From assembly GCF_019649055.1 (NCBI RefSeq), contig NW_026570308.1, positions 248,001-312,000 of the forward strand: DNA of 64,000 nt, in the 5' to 3' direction. Below the pieces are notes generated by a model. It was not told the DNA's origin and did not search any database. It saw nothing but the letters and a program-made list of their open reading frames with translations. The translations under genes and the position numbers were made by a program. The stretch comes from Paramacrobiotus metropolitanus (taxonomy: Eukaryota > Tardigrada > Eutardigrada > Parachela > Macrobiotidae). Below, in pieces: positions 1-11,438 of this stretch (its first letter is position 1; every line of letters starts with the position of its first letter).

Positions 1-1181
1 AGCGGCTATTTACTATACGTACCGCGAAGCCGGTTGCGAGCGTGCATATTCCAGAGAGAAAATTTTATAAATAATCTTAAAATAGCCATATCCAATTTGG
101 GATGACGATAAGGATCAGGAATGCAGTGTACATGAGTGTGTGAAGCGTTTGATTGCCAAATGACGCTGCAGACGTTTTTAGCGGTAATCATTCAGCGGCG
201 CTGCAGACACGGCAACAGTTGTTGTGTTTGATTTATCCAAATGAGGCCAGTGAAGCCGATTTGGGTCCAGTTTAGATGGAGATGGCAGTGGAGTGATTGG
301 CCACGGTGAAAACACTACACAGTCCGATGGATGCGCCTGATAAGGCCCATTAATGCCGCTGACCTTCTCCAAAAAATGCGGTCGTTTCTTCTTTAATTGG
401 GAAATTTAACCGGAAAATGATTTCCTCTTTGGTTATCGGTCAGAGAAAAATTCGTAGAAAATCTCAAGAATGCACTTAACTCCAAAAATGATGTACATTC
501 AATAAAACGTGCTGTAATGTTTTTAAATTCAGAAAAAAAATAATTATATAATTAGGAAGAATTAAGGAAAAAATTCTGTAAAAAATATTCTGCTGATTTG
601 AAAATATTGGAAATTATTTAAGAGCAAGTGGAGATAGATTGCAGTATGCGCTGATGAAATAGCTGGAGAAAATTATGCTGAATTCAGCAGAAAAAAAACC
701 GGCTAAAATGGATGATGGACGAGTTGTGCGTGTGTTTGTCCAGTCAGCGGCGCGCTGAACGAAATGGACTGTGCGCGTGTTGACGGACGGTTAAATGATG
801 CGATAAGAGATTATCTGCTCCGTGTGTTACTCACCCGCCGCTACAGCGACGCACAGTGAAAAATCGCTGTTTTTACTTTTTAATTTTTTTTAAAAAATGT
901 GCAGTAGCTACTATATATGTACTGCTGTAACCGGTGGGATGATTGGTGCCAAATTAAATTAACTAAATTATTGAACCGGAATTACTGCTGTACGACAGTG
1001 TGCGTATCATTTGCTTCCTTGGGCGAAGTTTTTATAAATCTAATTTGATTAACGCGTCAGTAAAAATTTTATTAATTAGTTCAATCTATAGTAATGCAAT
1101 TACCATGTGAAAAACTGAACTGTGAACATGAGCACGTAACTTATGTAAAGTGAAATGTATGGTGATAAGTAGATAATCCCC

Positions 1182-1967
1182 AGTTCTGAGCCATCACACT
1201 ACGGTATTCCATGCTTTATCTAGCTTACACTTTGCAACTACTTTTAATGGAGATATCTTACCAGGCTGCTGGAGAATGTTTTAACTAATTTTGAAATTCG
1301 AAACCACCTGAATGTCGTGTTTTCAAATTACCCATACGATTCACGGTCATGTGAACTGGGGAATAAAAAAGACTAATTTCAGGGAAAATAATAATAAGTG
1401 GGTGAAAATGAAAATTATTATTATTACCTTTATTATTACTTGAAATTATTATTGCCAGAAGTGAAAATTATTATTATTATTATTACATGAAATGAAATTA
1501 TGATTACCTGAAATGAAAATTATTACCTATTTTTTTAAATCAATCCAATCAAATTAAATACTTCGTAAATATATAAATATATTTCTAAGTAAATGTTTCA
1601 TAAATCAACGAAATCCGCAGTACTGCCATTACATGTACAAAAAGTAAGTTTTTTTTCATAGCGTAACTTTACAGCGCATCGTTATTTACAAGCTCTATCA
1701 AAGGATTTACAACAGATCTGAGCCAACACACTACAATATTTCATGCAAAGTTAGAGAACGACTGTAGTCTGTAACGAGTGCCTTTCGCTAACATTACAGT
1801 ACTGTTCGTCTGTTTTCACCTCCGTTTACTGGAAGATATTTTACCAAGCTGTTGAAAATGTTCTTTTGGTTAATTTTTGAGAATTTCTTACTTTTTGGGT
1901 TTACGATGTATGATTCCCGGTCGATCGTGGGGGAAATAAAAAAGAATAAATTCAAGGAAATCAGTAT
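1182..1967. repeat. Old diverged direct duplication (1182-1390 and 1718-1967)
   Basis: Two segments in the same orientation share a series of colinear words. Both start with CTGAGCCA followed by CACACTAC, continue through a GGA-GATAT-TTACCA-GCTG block, and end with a GATTC-CGGTC block followed by GGGGAATAAAAAAGA-like sequence. Between these blocks the copies differ by substitutions and indels. This could be an old segmental duplication or two copies of an unrecognised interspersed repeat. Ends are approximate. Confidence 0.6.
1385..1530. repeat. ATT/AAT microsatellite-like tract
   Basis: The tract is dominated by ATT triplets interrupted by short TGAAAATG-type words, so it looks like a decayed trinucleotide repeat. 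It lies between the two halves of the older duplication. Confidence 0.8.
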
Positions 1968-2248
1968 TAAATGACGTGAAAATGTGGAGTAAATGGTCCG
2001 CAGTGGTCGTGCTCCTCTGCAACTCCCCCAAGAAAAGCACAGAAAATATAAAAAAATAATGTATTTATCAGAGCGGGTTAGGTAAAGTAATGCGGAAACA
2101 GTCCGCCGTCTGCCGTACGAACTACGGATTCGACAATAATCAATTTAGATAAAAATAAAAGCGCGGTTGGTCTGGACTTAATTAATTACACATCTCGCCG
2201 TTCACCCTGTTCTGGTAGAATTATTAAAGGAGAATTGTTTGCGTGTAG

Positions 2249-5200
2249 TGCCATGCGAATTTTATTGGGGAAGTTGTCGCGCGGATGGCTGGTGGACGAG
2301 CAGAAGGACGACGGGTACACGGCGCTGCATCTGGCGGCGCTGAACAACCACCTGGAGGTGGCCGAACTGCTGGTCAAGCAGGGCCACGCCAACATGAACC
2401 TGCAGAATGTCAACAAGCAGACCGCCCTGCATCTGGCCGTCGAGCGCCAGCACACCCAGGTCGTCCGGGTACGTTATGAGTGACTATTCACGACGGGAGA
2501 AAAATTGCCCGAATTATACAGGAACAGAAACAATTAAAATTTAACAATCCTTTTATTATACGATTTTTTCTGTTTTTTTTTATGGCATGGAAATTACATC
2601 GTTCTTCCTCCCTGTACGCGATTTATTATTGACATGACCTTTTTTAATTTTTTGCGGTAACGATCGAATTTTTGGGGATAATATCTGCAATAACTGCAAC
2701 CCGGATTTGTCATAAATGTATTTTGTTTATTAATTGCTACCGTACACAAAGTTTGCAAGTACGGTGTACTGCCAAGTTTGCATTGTGTACATTTTAATCA
2801 TTTTATTATTTTCTATTTATTTAACCGTCGATTTTATTTGCTAGCAGATTATTATGGAACCCGAACGAGACATGCTGCTTTTAATTTTGCAGAGTTGGAC
2901 AGTTTTTATTTTAATTTTGCACTTAGTTTTCACGGGAGATTATTTTGTTTGAACTTTTGATTCGCTCGGTTAATTTCTTAATACTTATTTTGAACCTTTT
3001 CATGTTATTCCTGCAGACAATTATGTAACACTGTCTGTTGTTAATTCTGGAACATTCCAGGTTGTTGTTGTTAATTTATGAAGCAGTTTGATGTTAAAAT
3101 CGATTTTTATGGAACTAATTTAAGGCATAAAAATTATTGTGGTTGAATTAGTGAGAAATCGTATTTTCTATGGAAAATTGTAGATGCTGGTGCGCGAAGG
3201 CGGCGACGTGAACCTGGCGGATAAGGACGGGGACACGGCGCTGCACGAGGCCCTGCGCAGTCACACCCTGTCGCAGATCCGCCAACTGCAGGACATGCAG
3301 GACAGCCAGGTCGGCAATCCCATTGTAAGTCCCACTTTTCCCTTCCCCGGCACTTGTACTAATATGCTTTATCTCGAACGGGTAATAAAGGAATTTTTTT
3401 ATTGGAATGTCTGCCCGGATTTGTCTGTTCAGTCAATCTCCATTGTTTTTCTTCCTTATCACCGGTAGAAATTCGACCGTTTTTAATACGTTCTGCATAT
3501 ATGGTTTTGTGATGCCGCTCCCTGTAGGGAGATCGTAGAATTGTGGCACATGCGTTATTGTATCGTTGAATCGTGGGTATTATGAGCACTTTAACATCGT
3601 CTTGCTGTCTCAGTTCCATATCTATTTTTTCCTTTTAATACCGTAGATAGTCTTGAGTAGAATCGAAATTTGCGCCTAAGTATTAACATTTTTCCGCAAA
3701 AAAATATTTGGAAAAACCTACGATAAAGTGGTAGCATATTGCCGAAGATGGACAATTAATTACAGCCTGTTAATAATGGTATTGTTGTATGTTTATGGTG
3801 ACCAGTAAATGTTATCCTTGGGTCTTATTGAAATTTTGACGGCTATTAAATTACGTACCATAATCCCGCTGCTTACGGTATATTATTTAAACTACACAGC
3901 ATAGAATATTAAGGCCTAAGAAAAACATACGATGATGATAGTACAGATTAAGAAATGGTAAGAAAAAAAAAGTTCGGTATGAGAAACATAAAAAATTACA
4001 ATATGTACTATAAAAATTAGTAAAGCATTGGCGCTGGCGACGATGGGTGTTGGACACTGTTGCTGTGGTAAGTGTGGTGTATGCGTTGCAGTTGCTGATG
4101 GGATTGGCGGCGCACGCGGCCCAGGGCACGGACAGCAAGAGCAGCGCCTCGCTGGCGTTGTTCCTGGTGGCGCACGGCGCCGATCTGCTGGTGAAGAACA
4201 AGAAAGGTCAGACGCCGCTGGACCTCTGTCCCGATCCCAATCTGGCCAAGGCCCTGAACAAATGCCAGACCGACAAAGCGTAAGTTACACAGTAAAGAAA
4301 CGCGTAAATAATTAAATGAATTTACATGAGACTATATTAATGATTTTACACGATAATAAATTAATGAAAGATTAAATTAATAATAATAAATAAATAAACA
4401 AATGCATTGCCAGATTTAAATACAGTAAGCAAATGCATGACAAATCACTGTATAAATGCTGTACATTACCCAGAAAAAATATTATATTACTAAATAAATA
4501 CGAGGAAAAGAAGCAAAGAAGGAAAATAAAACGAAACAGAATGAGTACTCGGTAAAGAAATAAACTGCTCAGTACATAATGGAATAAATTACACAACCAA
4601 TACCTCGTCAAATGAATGAACTAGAAGGTTGCTGAAAATAAATGAATAAATTAGTTGAATGGTTAATGTAGTGTTATTAATTTTGCCGATATATAAAACA
4701 TGAATTTAATGGTGTGTGGCGTGGGTGTAGGAACGGGACGGTGAGTGTTATTAATTTTGCCGATATATAAAACATGAATTTAATGGTGTGTGGCGTGGGT
4801 GTAGGAACGGGACGGTGAGTCCGACGGGGAATTATCTGCGGACGGAGGAGTGCCCCAAAGACTGTCTGGTCTGCTCGGATCAGCCGCGCGACACCCTCTT
4901 CGGACCCTGCGGCCACGTGGCGGCGTGTGGGCAGTGCGCGGCACGCGTCAAAAAATGCCTCGTCTGTCGGGTCAGTTCAGCCAGTTTCCGGCACTTTTCG
5001 GCAACACGCAAACGGTTTTCGTTGCGCATTGTTTTGCTTTCTGAAAAAATAAAAAATATGTTTAATTTTTTTATAGTGATTATGTAGTCTTGTTATGTTT
5101 TATAGGGTTTTATTATAAAAAGTTGAAATAATAAAAAATATAAGAAAATTAAAAATAATTTAAAAAATGATTATAAAGAATAAGGATAAAAGTAGCGAGT

Positions 5201-6923
5201 TGCAGTGTTGCCGGTATATGCTTTCAGTCGGCGTTGTTAAAATGTGTAAAATAATAAAATCTGGAGCATTTGGATGAGACGATGAGTGTCTCTGCTTAGA
5301 AATGTTAACAGAACGTAGTGTAGGGGCAGGGAAGCTGTCATCCATGATGCGGGTGCGTAGTTTACCACTTGTCCTACAACAGGCTTTGTTTGATGATTAT
5401 CATTTTATGGATAGAAATTCTTGTTATTATTTTTGTTGCATGATTATTTATTGGGGATTTGATTTGTTTAATACTGAAAAAAGGCAGTACAGTGGTATAG
5501 TAGCGTATGGTTATAATGAGGAAATGACCTGTTTGAAGACATTCGGAACTGGTTGCAGGAGGCGGTGGTGAGTCGCGCGGCCATCGAGGAGTGTCTGGTG
5601 TGTTCGGAGCGGAAAGCGGCGGTGCTCTTCCAGCCCTGCGGCCACATGTGCGTCTGTGCGCAGTGCGCGCCGCTCATCAAGAAGTGCGTCAACTGCCGGC
5701 TGCCCATTGAGCGCCAGGTGCCCTACGCCGTCTGCTGCGCCGCTTCCGGTACGCAACCGAATTTTCCTGCAATTTCTGTGCTTGTTTCTACATTACTTGC
5801 TACCGTTTTCCTGTGCATTTGTACGAATATTTAAAGTGTAATTTTAGGAAAATCACCTGTTACATATTTGTAAAGTTGCCTCTTTCTAAGCAGGAGTTTC
5901 TTCATTTTGCTCCTTTTTAATCAAAAGACAGACTACTATATGAAGAATTTTCGTATACTGTGTATATGTTCTCAAAAAAATGCCGATTAATTTGGTGATA
6001 TTATAAATAGCAGTTTTCAGAAGAAATAGAAAATTCATAATAAATTACAGGTATTTTAAATGTTTTGTATCCGATTGTAGCGCCGCCCTCTCCGTCGCCG
6101 GTCCCGGCGCCTGTGCCGTTGGCTCCGGAGCACATGTCGATGAACAACACCAACTACAAACCCAACAACGTCTCCGTCGCCAAGCACACCAACGCGCCCA
6201 CCGACGTCACCAAGCTGCAGCAGCAGCTGCACGACATCAAGGAACAGGTGCGCCAAAAATGAAGAAATTTATTTAAAATAATTCCCAATTTAATTAGAAA
6301 CTTCATCCGTTGACTCTTCGGTGTTAGAAAAATTCTTGCGTAGTTCTTAAGACCGGCACAGGTCACTTCTGTATTTTATTCAAATCGTTAGCATTCTTTC
6401 ACTGCGACTGCCGTGCTTAATAAGAACGAAACATAATTGACTGATATTGGATAATAACTGACCAAACTTATTAAGCTCGGCAGATAAACTTATTTCAAGA
6501 TTTTTTTCCTATTAAAAAAATCTTTGATTATAAAAACCAGATTCTGTGAACGTCGTCCTTAGTTACAGCAGTGGTTATCGTGTTTTATCACAAAGTTATT
6601 CCAGTCATTTGTTCGCCGTTTAAAAAAATGGAAAATCTGGAAAAATCGTCGGATAAAAAATTAATTTTGTGGATTAAATTGATTCCCGTAATTTTTCAAT
6701 AAAAATTGTAGAAGAGTGACAATAAATTATATTATTTTTTTAAATGCAGTAATTGTTTGTACATGGTTGGTGGTGATTGCAGACGATGTGCCCGGTGTGC
6801 ATGGACCGCATCAAGAACATGATCTTCCTGTGCGGACACGGCACCTGCCAGCTGTGCGGGGACCGTGTCACCGAGTGCCCCATTTGTCGCAAACTGGTCG
6901 AGAAGCGCATCCTCCTCTACTGA
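2249..6923 (+). CDS. mib1: Mind bomb E3 ubiquitin ligase, C-terminal part (seven exons)
   Basis: Exons at 2249-2468, 3184-3324, 4092-4279, 4805-4970, 5559-5748, 6081-6247 and 6783-6923 have matching phases and GT-AG borders. They join into about 403 residues ending in a stop. The protein starts at the block matching MIB1 [17 protein letters not shown] and continues with ankyrin repeats ([53 protein letters not shown]). Three RING fingers follow, with first Cys pairs CLVC, CLVC and CPVC; a Q-rich coiled coil ([12 protein letters not shown]) separates RING2 from RING3. It ends in RILLY. MIB1 ubiquitylates Notch ligands such as Delta to drive their endocytosis; ankyrin repeats and RINGs lie C-terminal to its ligand-binding domains. 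Those N-terminal domains must lie left of the window. The segment between exons 3324 and 4092 is a few residues shorter than in vertebrates, so a small exon could be missed. Identification is by recalled homology and is strong. Confidence 0.96.
4671..4818 (+). repeat. Perfect 74-bp tandem duplication spanning a splice acceptor
   Basis: Positions 4671-4744 and 4745-4818 are identical. Each copy carries the intron end with its acceptor (GGGTGTAG) and the first bases of the next mib1 exon (GAACGGGACGGTGA). The second copy is the real exon start at 4805. The first copy has an acceptor at 4730 followed ten bases later by a consensus-like donor, GTGAGT, at 4741. This creates a potential 10-nt cryptic exon that would shift the reading frame if spliced in. 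Confidence 0.9.
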
Positions 6924-8126
6924 CCGGCTTTCCCTTCATCTCGGCGTTTATTTTATCCGTTGCGGCGCTTTTGGATCTGAATTCTTTTCGTTCGTTTTTA
7001 GCTGTGTTTTTATCCAGTTATCACCGCTTTCTGTACAACTCTTAACTGTAAATAACCGGTATTTCATGCTGTGTTTTCATTTCATTTACTAATAATTTTT
7101 TTATTTTCATTTAATGGTTATTTTATTATGTATGTTTTCTTCTGTTTTCGTGGATTTGGTTTGCTGCTTGTATTATAACGTTTGGCTCGTAAGGTTGGCG
7201 TACGCTGGGTACAGAACGTCTACATAAAGTGGTGAATTCTTATTAAAAAAAAGCAGGCAGAATCGATTTTCTTCTAGCAGTTATGAGTTATCCTGGGTCT
7301 CGTAAATAGCGCTTAATTAGGTAAAATCCTTGCGATTTGGTCGGGTTTTAACGATAACGTGTATGGATATCTTACTGCACCCAGAGTCGACGACAAATGG
7401 TTCCTGTACGAAACACAAAGCATGAGTACAATATCAGCGACTCACTGAACCCGCACATTGTTGACCAGCTGGTTTCTGTACACCGACCGACCAGTTGCTA
7501 TCTTATCTCTTGCACACACAATTAGAAAAACAGCTGCGCAAGGGAACGAAAGAAAAAGGTTTCGGCACAGAACGTCGTCGTCGGTCAGTGATTTCGCCGA
7601 CACAGCGAATCTTTTCTCGGGTACTGCAGATTTGTCGGTCCGCAAGTATCTGCGGACTGCCGCGTGAAATCGATACCACATCGGCTGGCAAATGGTCGGA
7701 AAAGCCGAAACAGTCTTACTGTATGTACAGGATATTAAGGGACAGAGAAATCGTAAACAAGATTTGCGATAATTTGCCAGAAAGTAAAAAGCTAAACCGA
7801 TGCGTAATCATATAAACTATGCGATCCTTTTAGTGCGGCCAGTGTTTATAGACTGCTGACCGTTACCACCTTGATTATGTTAGGCCGAGTGGTCACCCTA
7901 CAGATTGTTACCATGGATGCCACTGGGTTTACATGTGCTGGCTTTGCTACCACGAGCTTACTTGTTAGTCGAAGTTTACTTGTTCTTGAATAACAGCAAA
8001 ACAAAGCCAAACAGACTGACTTTCGGAGAAACGATCAGTACTTAGAATCGGATCAGTGATGTTTCAAGATGCAATAATTACTGGAGTCGCAAGCTAGTAT
8101 TCATCCTCCGCTGTATCAGCAATCGA
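6924..8126. other. Intergenic region between mib1 and the F-box gene (convergent 3' ends)
   Basis: The first part is the mib1 3' untranslated and flanking sequence. It is recognisably duplicated at 12785-13190, for example in the words CCGTTGCGGCGCTTT and AACGTTTGGC. From about 7330 to 8126 I see no duplicated counterpart and no gene. A 106-codon open frame at 7495-7815 lacks an ATG at its start, any domain and any splice context, so I do not call it. Confidence 0.6.
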
Positions 8127-10197
8127 TTAGACATCCTTGAAAATCGGGCACATTCTACTAACGTTAAGGTGGTTCTCCACGAAGCGACGCACATCGGTTG
8201 GTAACTGCTGGTCTTCCTGATTCGCCGTCATTCTACCACAGCGCAACGGTTCGGTTAGCAAGGCCTCGTAAGCGGAAGGCCCCGTGAACGTGCAGTCCTT
8301 CCATAGCACGGTGTCAACTACGGATGCCACTTCAACTTCATTACCAACCAAAGTGTTGCTTGTATCAAAAAAACAGCTGTTCAAGTGCAACCGGACTTTA
8401 TGCAGAATGACAGTATATGTCTGGGTTACTGTAATAACTGTATCCTTGTTGGCGAACTGGATGACCCGCATGCAGTCGCTCACAAAAGCAAAGTAGCAGT
8501 CGAAGAGCGCATTGCTGATAATGATCCGCTGCGTAGCCGGTGTGACGCACTGCAACAAGCAACCGCCCACGGTGTACGCTGAACGCCGCCACACCTCACG
8601 TTCGGCACGGGACGCCGTGGTGGCGTCGGGTATCGTGGGTGCAGAGAAGGATACCCACACTATCACGCTGGTCAGTCTGGTGTCCAGAAGCGCGTTCCAC
8701 AACGAGCAGACACGGCGACACTTGGCACCATCCACAGTGAGCATACACTGGAAGGTCAGCTGCAGAATCTCCATTGGCAGCTGCGGCAACGATGCGGTGG
8801 AATAATCGGATGATTGCGGAAATAGTTGCTGCGGTGGTGGGATCCAGCGGGATTCAGCCAGAAGCCATCCATCGGACAGGCGCTTCTCACTCTCCTCTTT
8901 TATTTCCACAACATAGCGCATCTAAAAATTTGAAGAGATAGGTACGCACGACGGTTCCATGTGCACAATGTTTATTATTGCATTTACACGCTAGGAAGAA
9001 TCAGGCGTGGTTTGCAAAACGTGCTGGTTCACAATCTATATTGTATGTGTGGCTGGGCTGTGAGTAATGGTTGCACTTTGCATAAAGTGAGAGTGCAGTC
9101 CGTATTATATAAAGTGCATCATGCGCTTATGTAGTGCACTCTCATTTTACGCAAATACAACCGTTACTCACAGAACAACCGGATGTTAGGCGCACAAGGT
9201 AATTACATGCACTGTGCATGTAACACATAAGTGTATATGCCTGGCAGTTACAGTAACATTGTTACATAATTAATTAATGGTAATCATTATACATTGAAAC
9301 TAATCGCAGTGTCCACAATGTGCGTTATCGGATACTATATTGTAGTGTATGGCGTCACAAGGGTTCCATACTGTCCATGGTTATACGTGCCATAATATTT
9401 TCGCGGCTCATTGTTATTGTTGTTTTCGTTCACGATGAATTAAAGAGCGGAATGCTCCTCGCGTCGTGCCATGTAATTGTTCAAATAAGTAGTTGCTTAC
9501 CACAGTTACGGGACTGTTAACCTCGAATTCCCATTTGCGTATGTATTGGAGGTAAACCAGCTTCCCATGGTTCACAGAAACAGGATAATCTGAGTAGCGT
9601 AGTGGAAAGTAGGGCCATCTCTCGTTGAAAGGCTTGAAACATTTCCCGGCTCAGGTTCCACGAGGCAACATCAACCAGATCCCGATCCCAAAATAAGTTA
9701 ACAGGCAGGGAACATGCTTTAATTACGAATGCTGCTTTTCGGATAACCGTGGGTGTGTTTCCCGCGGCCGGCACAATACGCACCGCATGAGCCGAAATCA
9801 GTTGCTGAAACACATGCTCACGAATTTTAATCTCCACCAAAACGAATCCTCTCCACAACAAGCGACCGAGAAGAAGCTGTGCGGGATACCAGGTCCACGG
9901 TTGCGCACACGTAAAGCGCCCCAGTACCTCAATCTGCGGGACGGGATCACGCTGTAATACCTTCTGAAACGAGGCTGTTTCCATCTCGTCGTAGCAACAT
10001 TCCCCTTGGAAATAGCGATGGAACACCTGTCCGTCTTTCACCGGCTCCCCTCGTCTGCCGGGAACGTCGAAATCGACAATAAGTCGCCCGTCGCGAACAT
10101 TGATCACCCAACCGTGCTGCAGAAGACCGTCATCGCCCTTCACAACAACGGCGTTCCAACGGGGCGCACAGTGCGAATATGCTCGGAAGCTGCTCAT
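8127..10197 (-). CDS. F-box protein, two exons, one apparent frameshift
   Basis: Exon 1 runs from ATG at 10197 to a donor at 9501 (GTAAGC follows). Exon 2 runs 8921-8127 after a TTTTTAG acceptor. Exon 2 has an F-box at about residues 45-90 of the exon (SLPQLPMEILQLTFQCML, then CRRVCSLWNALLDT). F-box proteins link substrates to SKP1-CUL1 ubiquitin ligases. Exon 1 opens with RWNAVVVKGDDGLLQHGWV, a block of unknown function. The initial frame is open to 9517, but the downstream frame opens from 9650 (words such as RYSDYPVSVNHGKLVYL and QYIRKWEF). That second frame alone reaches the good donor in the phase needed for exon 2, implying a one-base shift between 9650 and 9520. The product would be about 496 residues. 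It may be a real lesion or a sequencing error. The gene is convergent with mib1, and part of it is duplicated at 13244-13380. Confidence 0.68.
9051..9182. repeat. Imperfect inverted repeat, MITE-like, in the F-box gene intron
   Basis: Arms of about 45 bp face each other: left arm with CTGTGAGTAATGGTTG then GAGAGTGCAG, right arm with CTGCACTCTC-like sequence then CAACCGTTACTCACAG. About 25-30 bp of loop separates them. The size, terminal symmetry and intronic position fit a small non-autonomous DNA transposon. I could not identify a clean target-site duplication, so the family is unknown. Confidence 0.6.
9203..9223. repeat. Short perfect hairpin
   Basis: TTACATGCA and TGCATGTAA form perfect 9-bp arms around a CTG loop, just outside the larger inverted repeat in the same intron. 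It may be part of the same mobile element or chance. Confidence 0.55.
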
Positions 10198-11216
10198 TGT
10201 GAGGCCGAAAGTGACCTTCTGGTAGAGCTGATTTAACCGAGTACTTTGAAAGTTAGAAAATTTTTTAAATCACGAGTTTTCAGTATATACGAGCACTTCG
10301 TAGCTCGCGCATACCGGCTACAATAGTATTACCTGTTACTGGTTTAAATGATGCACAAGCTCAAAGTATTGTTGCAGTGATTTCGACTGGACGACTCCGT
10401 TTGCTGTTCATGGAAGACCAGCATAACACAGCGCTGCGCAAGACACTGCTCGCACAGAATTTTTAAGAACTATGCAGAGAAGCGGCTTATGCTGAATGGC
10501 TGTTTTCAATGTTTTACTAGAAGGTGCCCTCGTTAATTGTCATCACCATCCGGCAACTACTCTGTCGACTGCACGGTATTACATTAAATTCTCAAGTTAA
10601 GATACTTTGCGAGTGTATGTATCCGGCTATCCATTATATTGTGCTGACCTTGCAGACAGCACACTGACAGCAGTGGAGTCGCAACAAGATTTGATATTGG
10701 TGTTCCGTAGCGGTAGGCTTAGTCGCTTAGACCGCGTCGAGCGCTAAAGACATTTTAAGACAATCTACCGCATTGCGCCCGTAACGTTCGTATCATGTTC
10801 ATAATGAGCGAATTAAATCGGAATAATAACTACGCGGAACAAATCGGCTAGAATTAATGAACTGCGCCATTTGGAGTCTGCGTATTAGAATGAAGAGCGA
10901 AGTTTTAAATAATCTTAATTACAGTTTTGACAACTTATTGTAGACTCCACATTGTAGAGTATGTTCATGCTATTGTGCAGTACAGCTGCCCTAGCGGAAA
11001 CAGTGCCAATCCGTTTTTTTTGTGATGAAGTATACTTTTTGTTGTCATTTTTTGAATCTTTTTGTTATTTTCTGATATTTTTTTATATCAAACTTTAAGC
11101 GTTATTTAATTCCGTTATTTTTCGTAAACGTCTTTACTTTCGCACTATTTTTTTGATAGTTTCTGTTCTGCAATCTATAAATGACATGTTGGATGGTTTT
11201 TCTGTAATGTGGAATT
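10198..11216. other. Intergenic region upstream of the F-box gene
   Basis: No coding exon is visible. This must contain the minus-strand promoter of the F-box gene, but I see no convincing core element. It ends where similarity to mib1 intron sequence begins (GAACGTAGTGT at about 11218, matching about 5311). Confidence 0.5.
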
Positions 11217-11438
11217 GAACGTAGTGTGAAGGCAGTCACCGGTATTTTGTTTCGAAAATTATTACATGTTTTGCTATTTGATAGTGTATGGAGAAAAGCC
11301 TTTAATTAATTTTTTTCTTTGCGGTTAATAATCGCATTACAGTTTTGTTAAACTGCTTACAGTCCGTACAGTGGTGTAGTAGAATAGCGTATGGTTGTAA
11401 TAAGGTCGGCGCGTTGCTGCAGCAGGAAGTGATTGCAG

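Larger units (their letters stand above)
1..2248. other. AT-rich non-coding stretch upstream of the mib1 exons
   Basis: I see no convincing coding exon here. The short open frames have no recognisable domain and no good splice borders. Because the first recognisable mib1 exon at 2249 begins mid-protein, this stretch is most simply intronic, with the remaining 5' exons lying to the left of the window. It holds an ATT microsatellite and a diverged internal duplication, listed separately. Confidence 0.6.

Noticed and set aside
2186-2455. Minus-strand and alternate-frame open frames over the mib1 ankyrin exon
   Set aside because: They are shadows of the GC-rich coding exon; the plus frame matches Mind bomb and has correct splice borders.
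3887-4201. Minus-strand 104-codon open frame rich in Phe, Leu and Tyr
   Set aside because: It overlaps the mib1 exon at 4092-4279 in antisense, and the rest is translated AT-rich intron.
7495-7815. A 106-codon plus-strand open frame between mib1 and the F-box gene
   Set aside because: It starts with a non-ATG codon, is rich in basic residues from a CGTCGTCGTCGG-like tract, and has no domain, homologue or splice context.
11345-11438. Open frame extending upstream of the duplicated RING2 exon as a new N-terminus
   Set aside because: It lacks an ATG and aligns with mib1 intron sequence (about 5486-5558), so it is more likely former intron than coding sequence.
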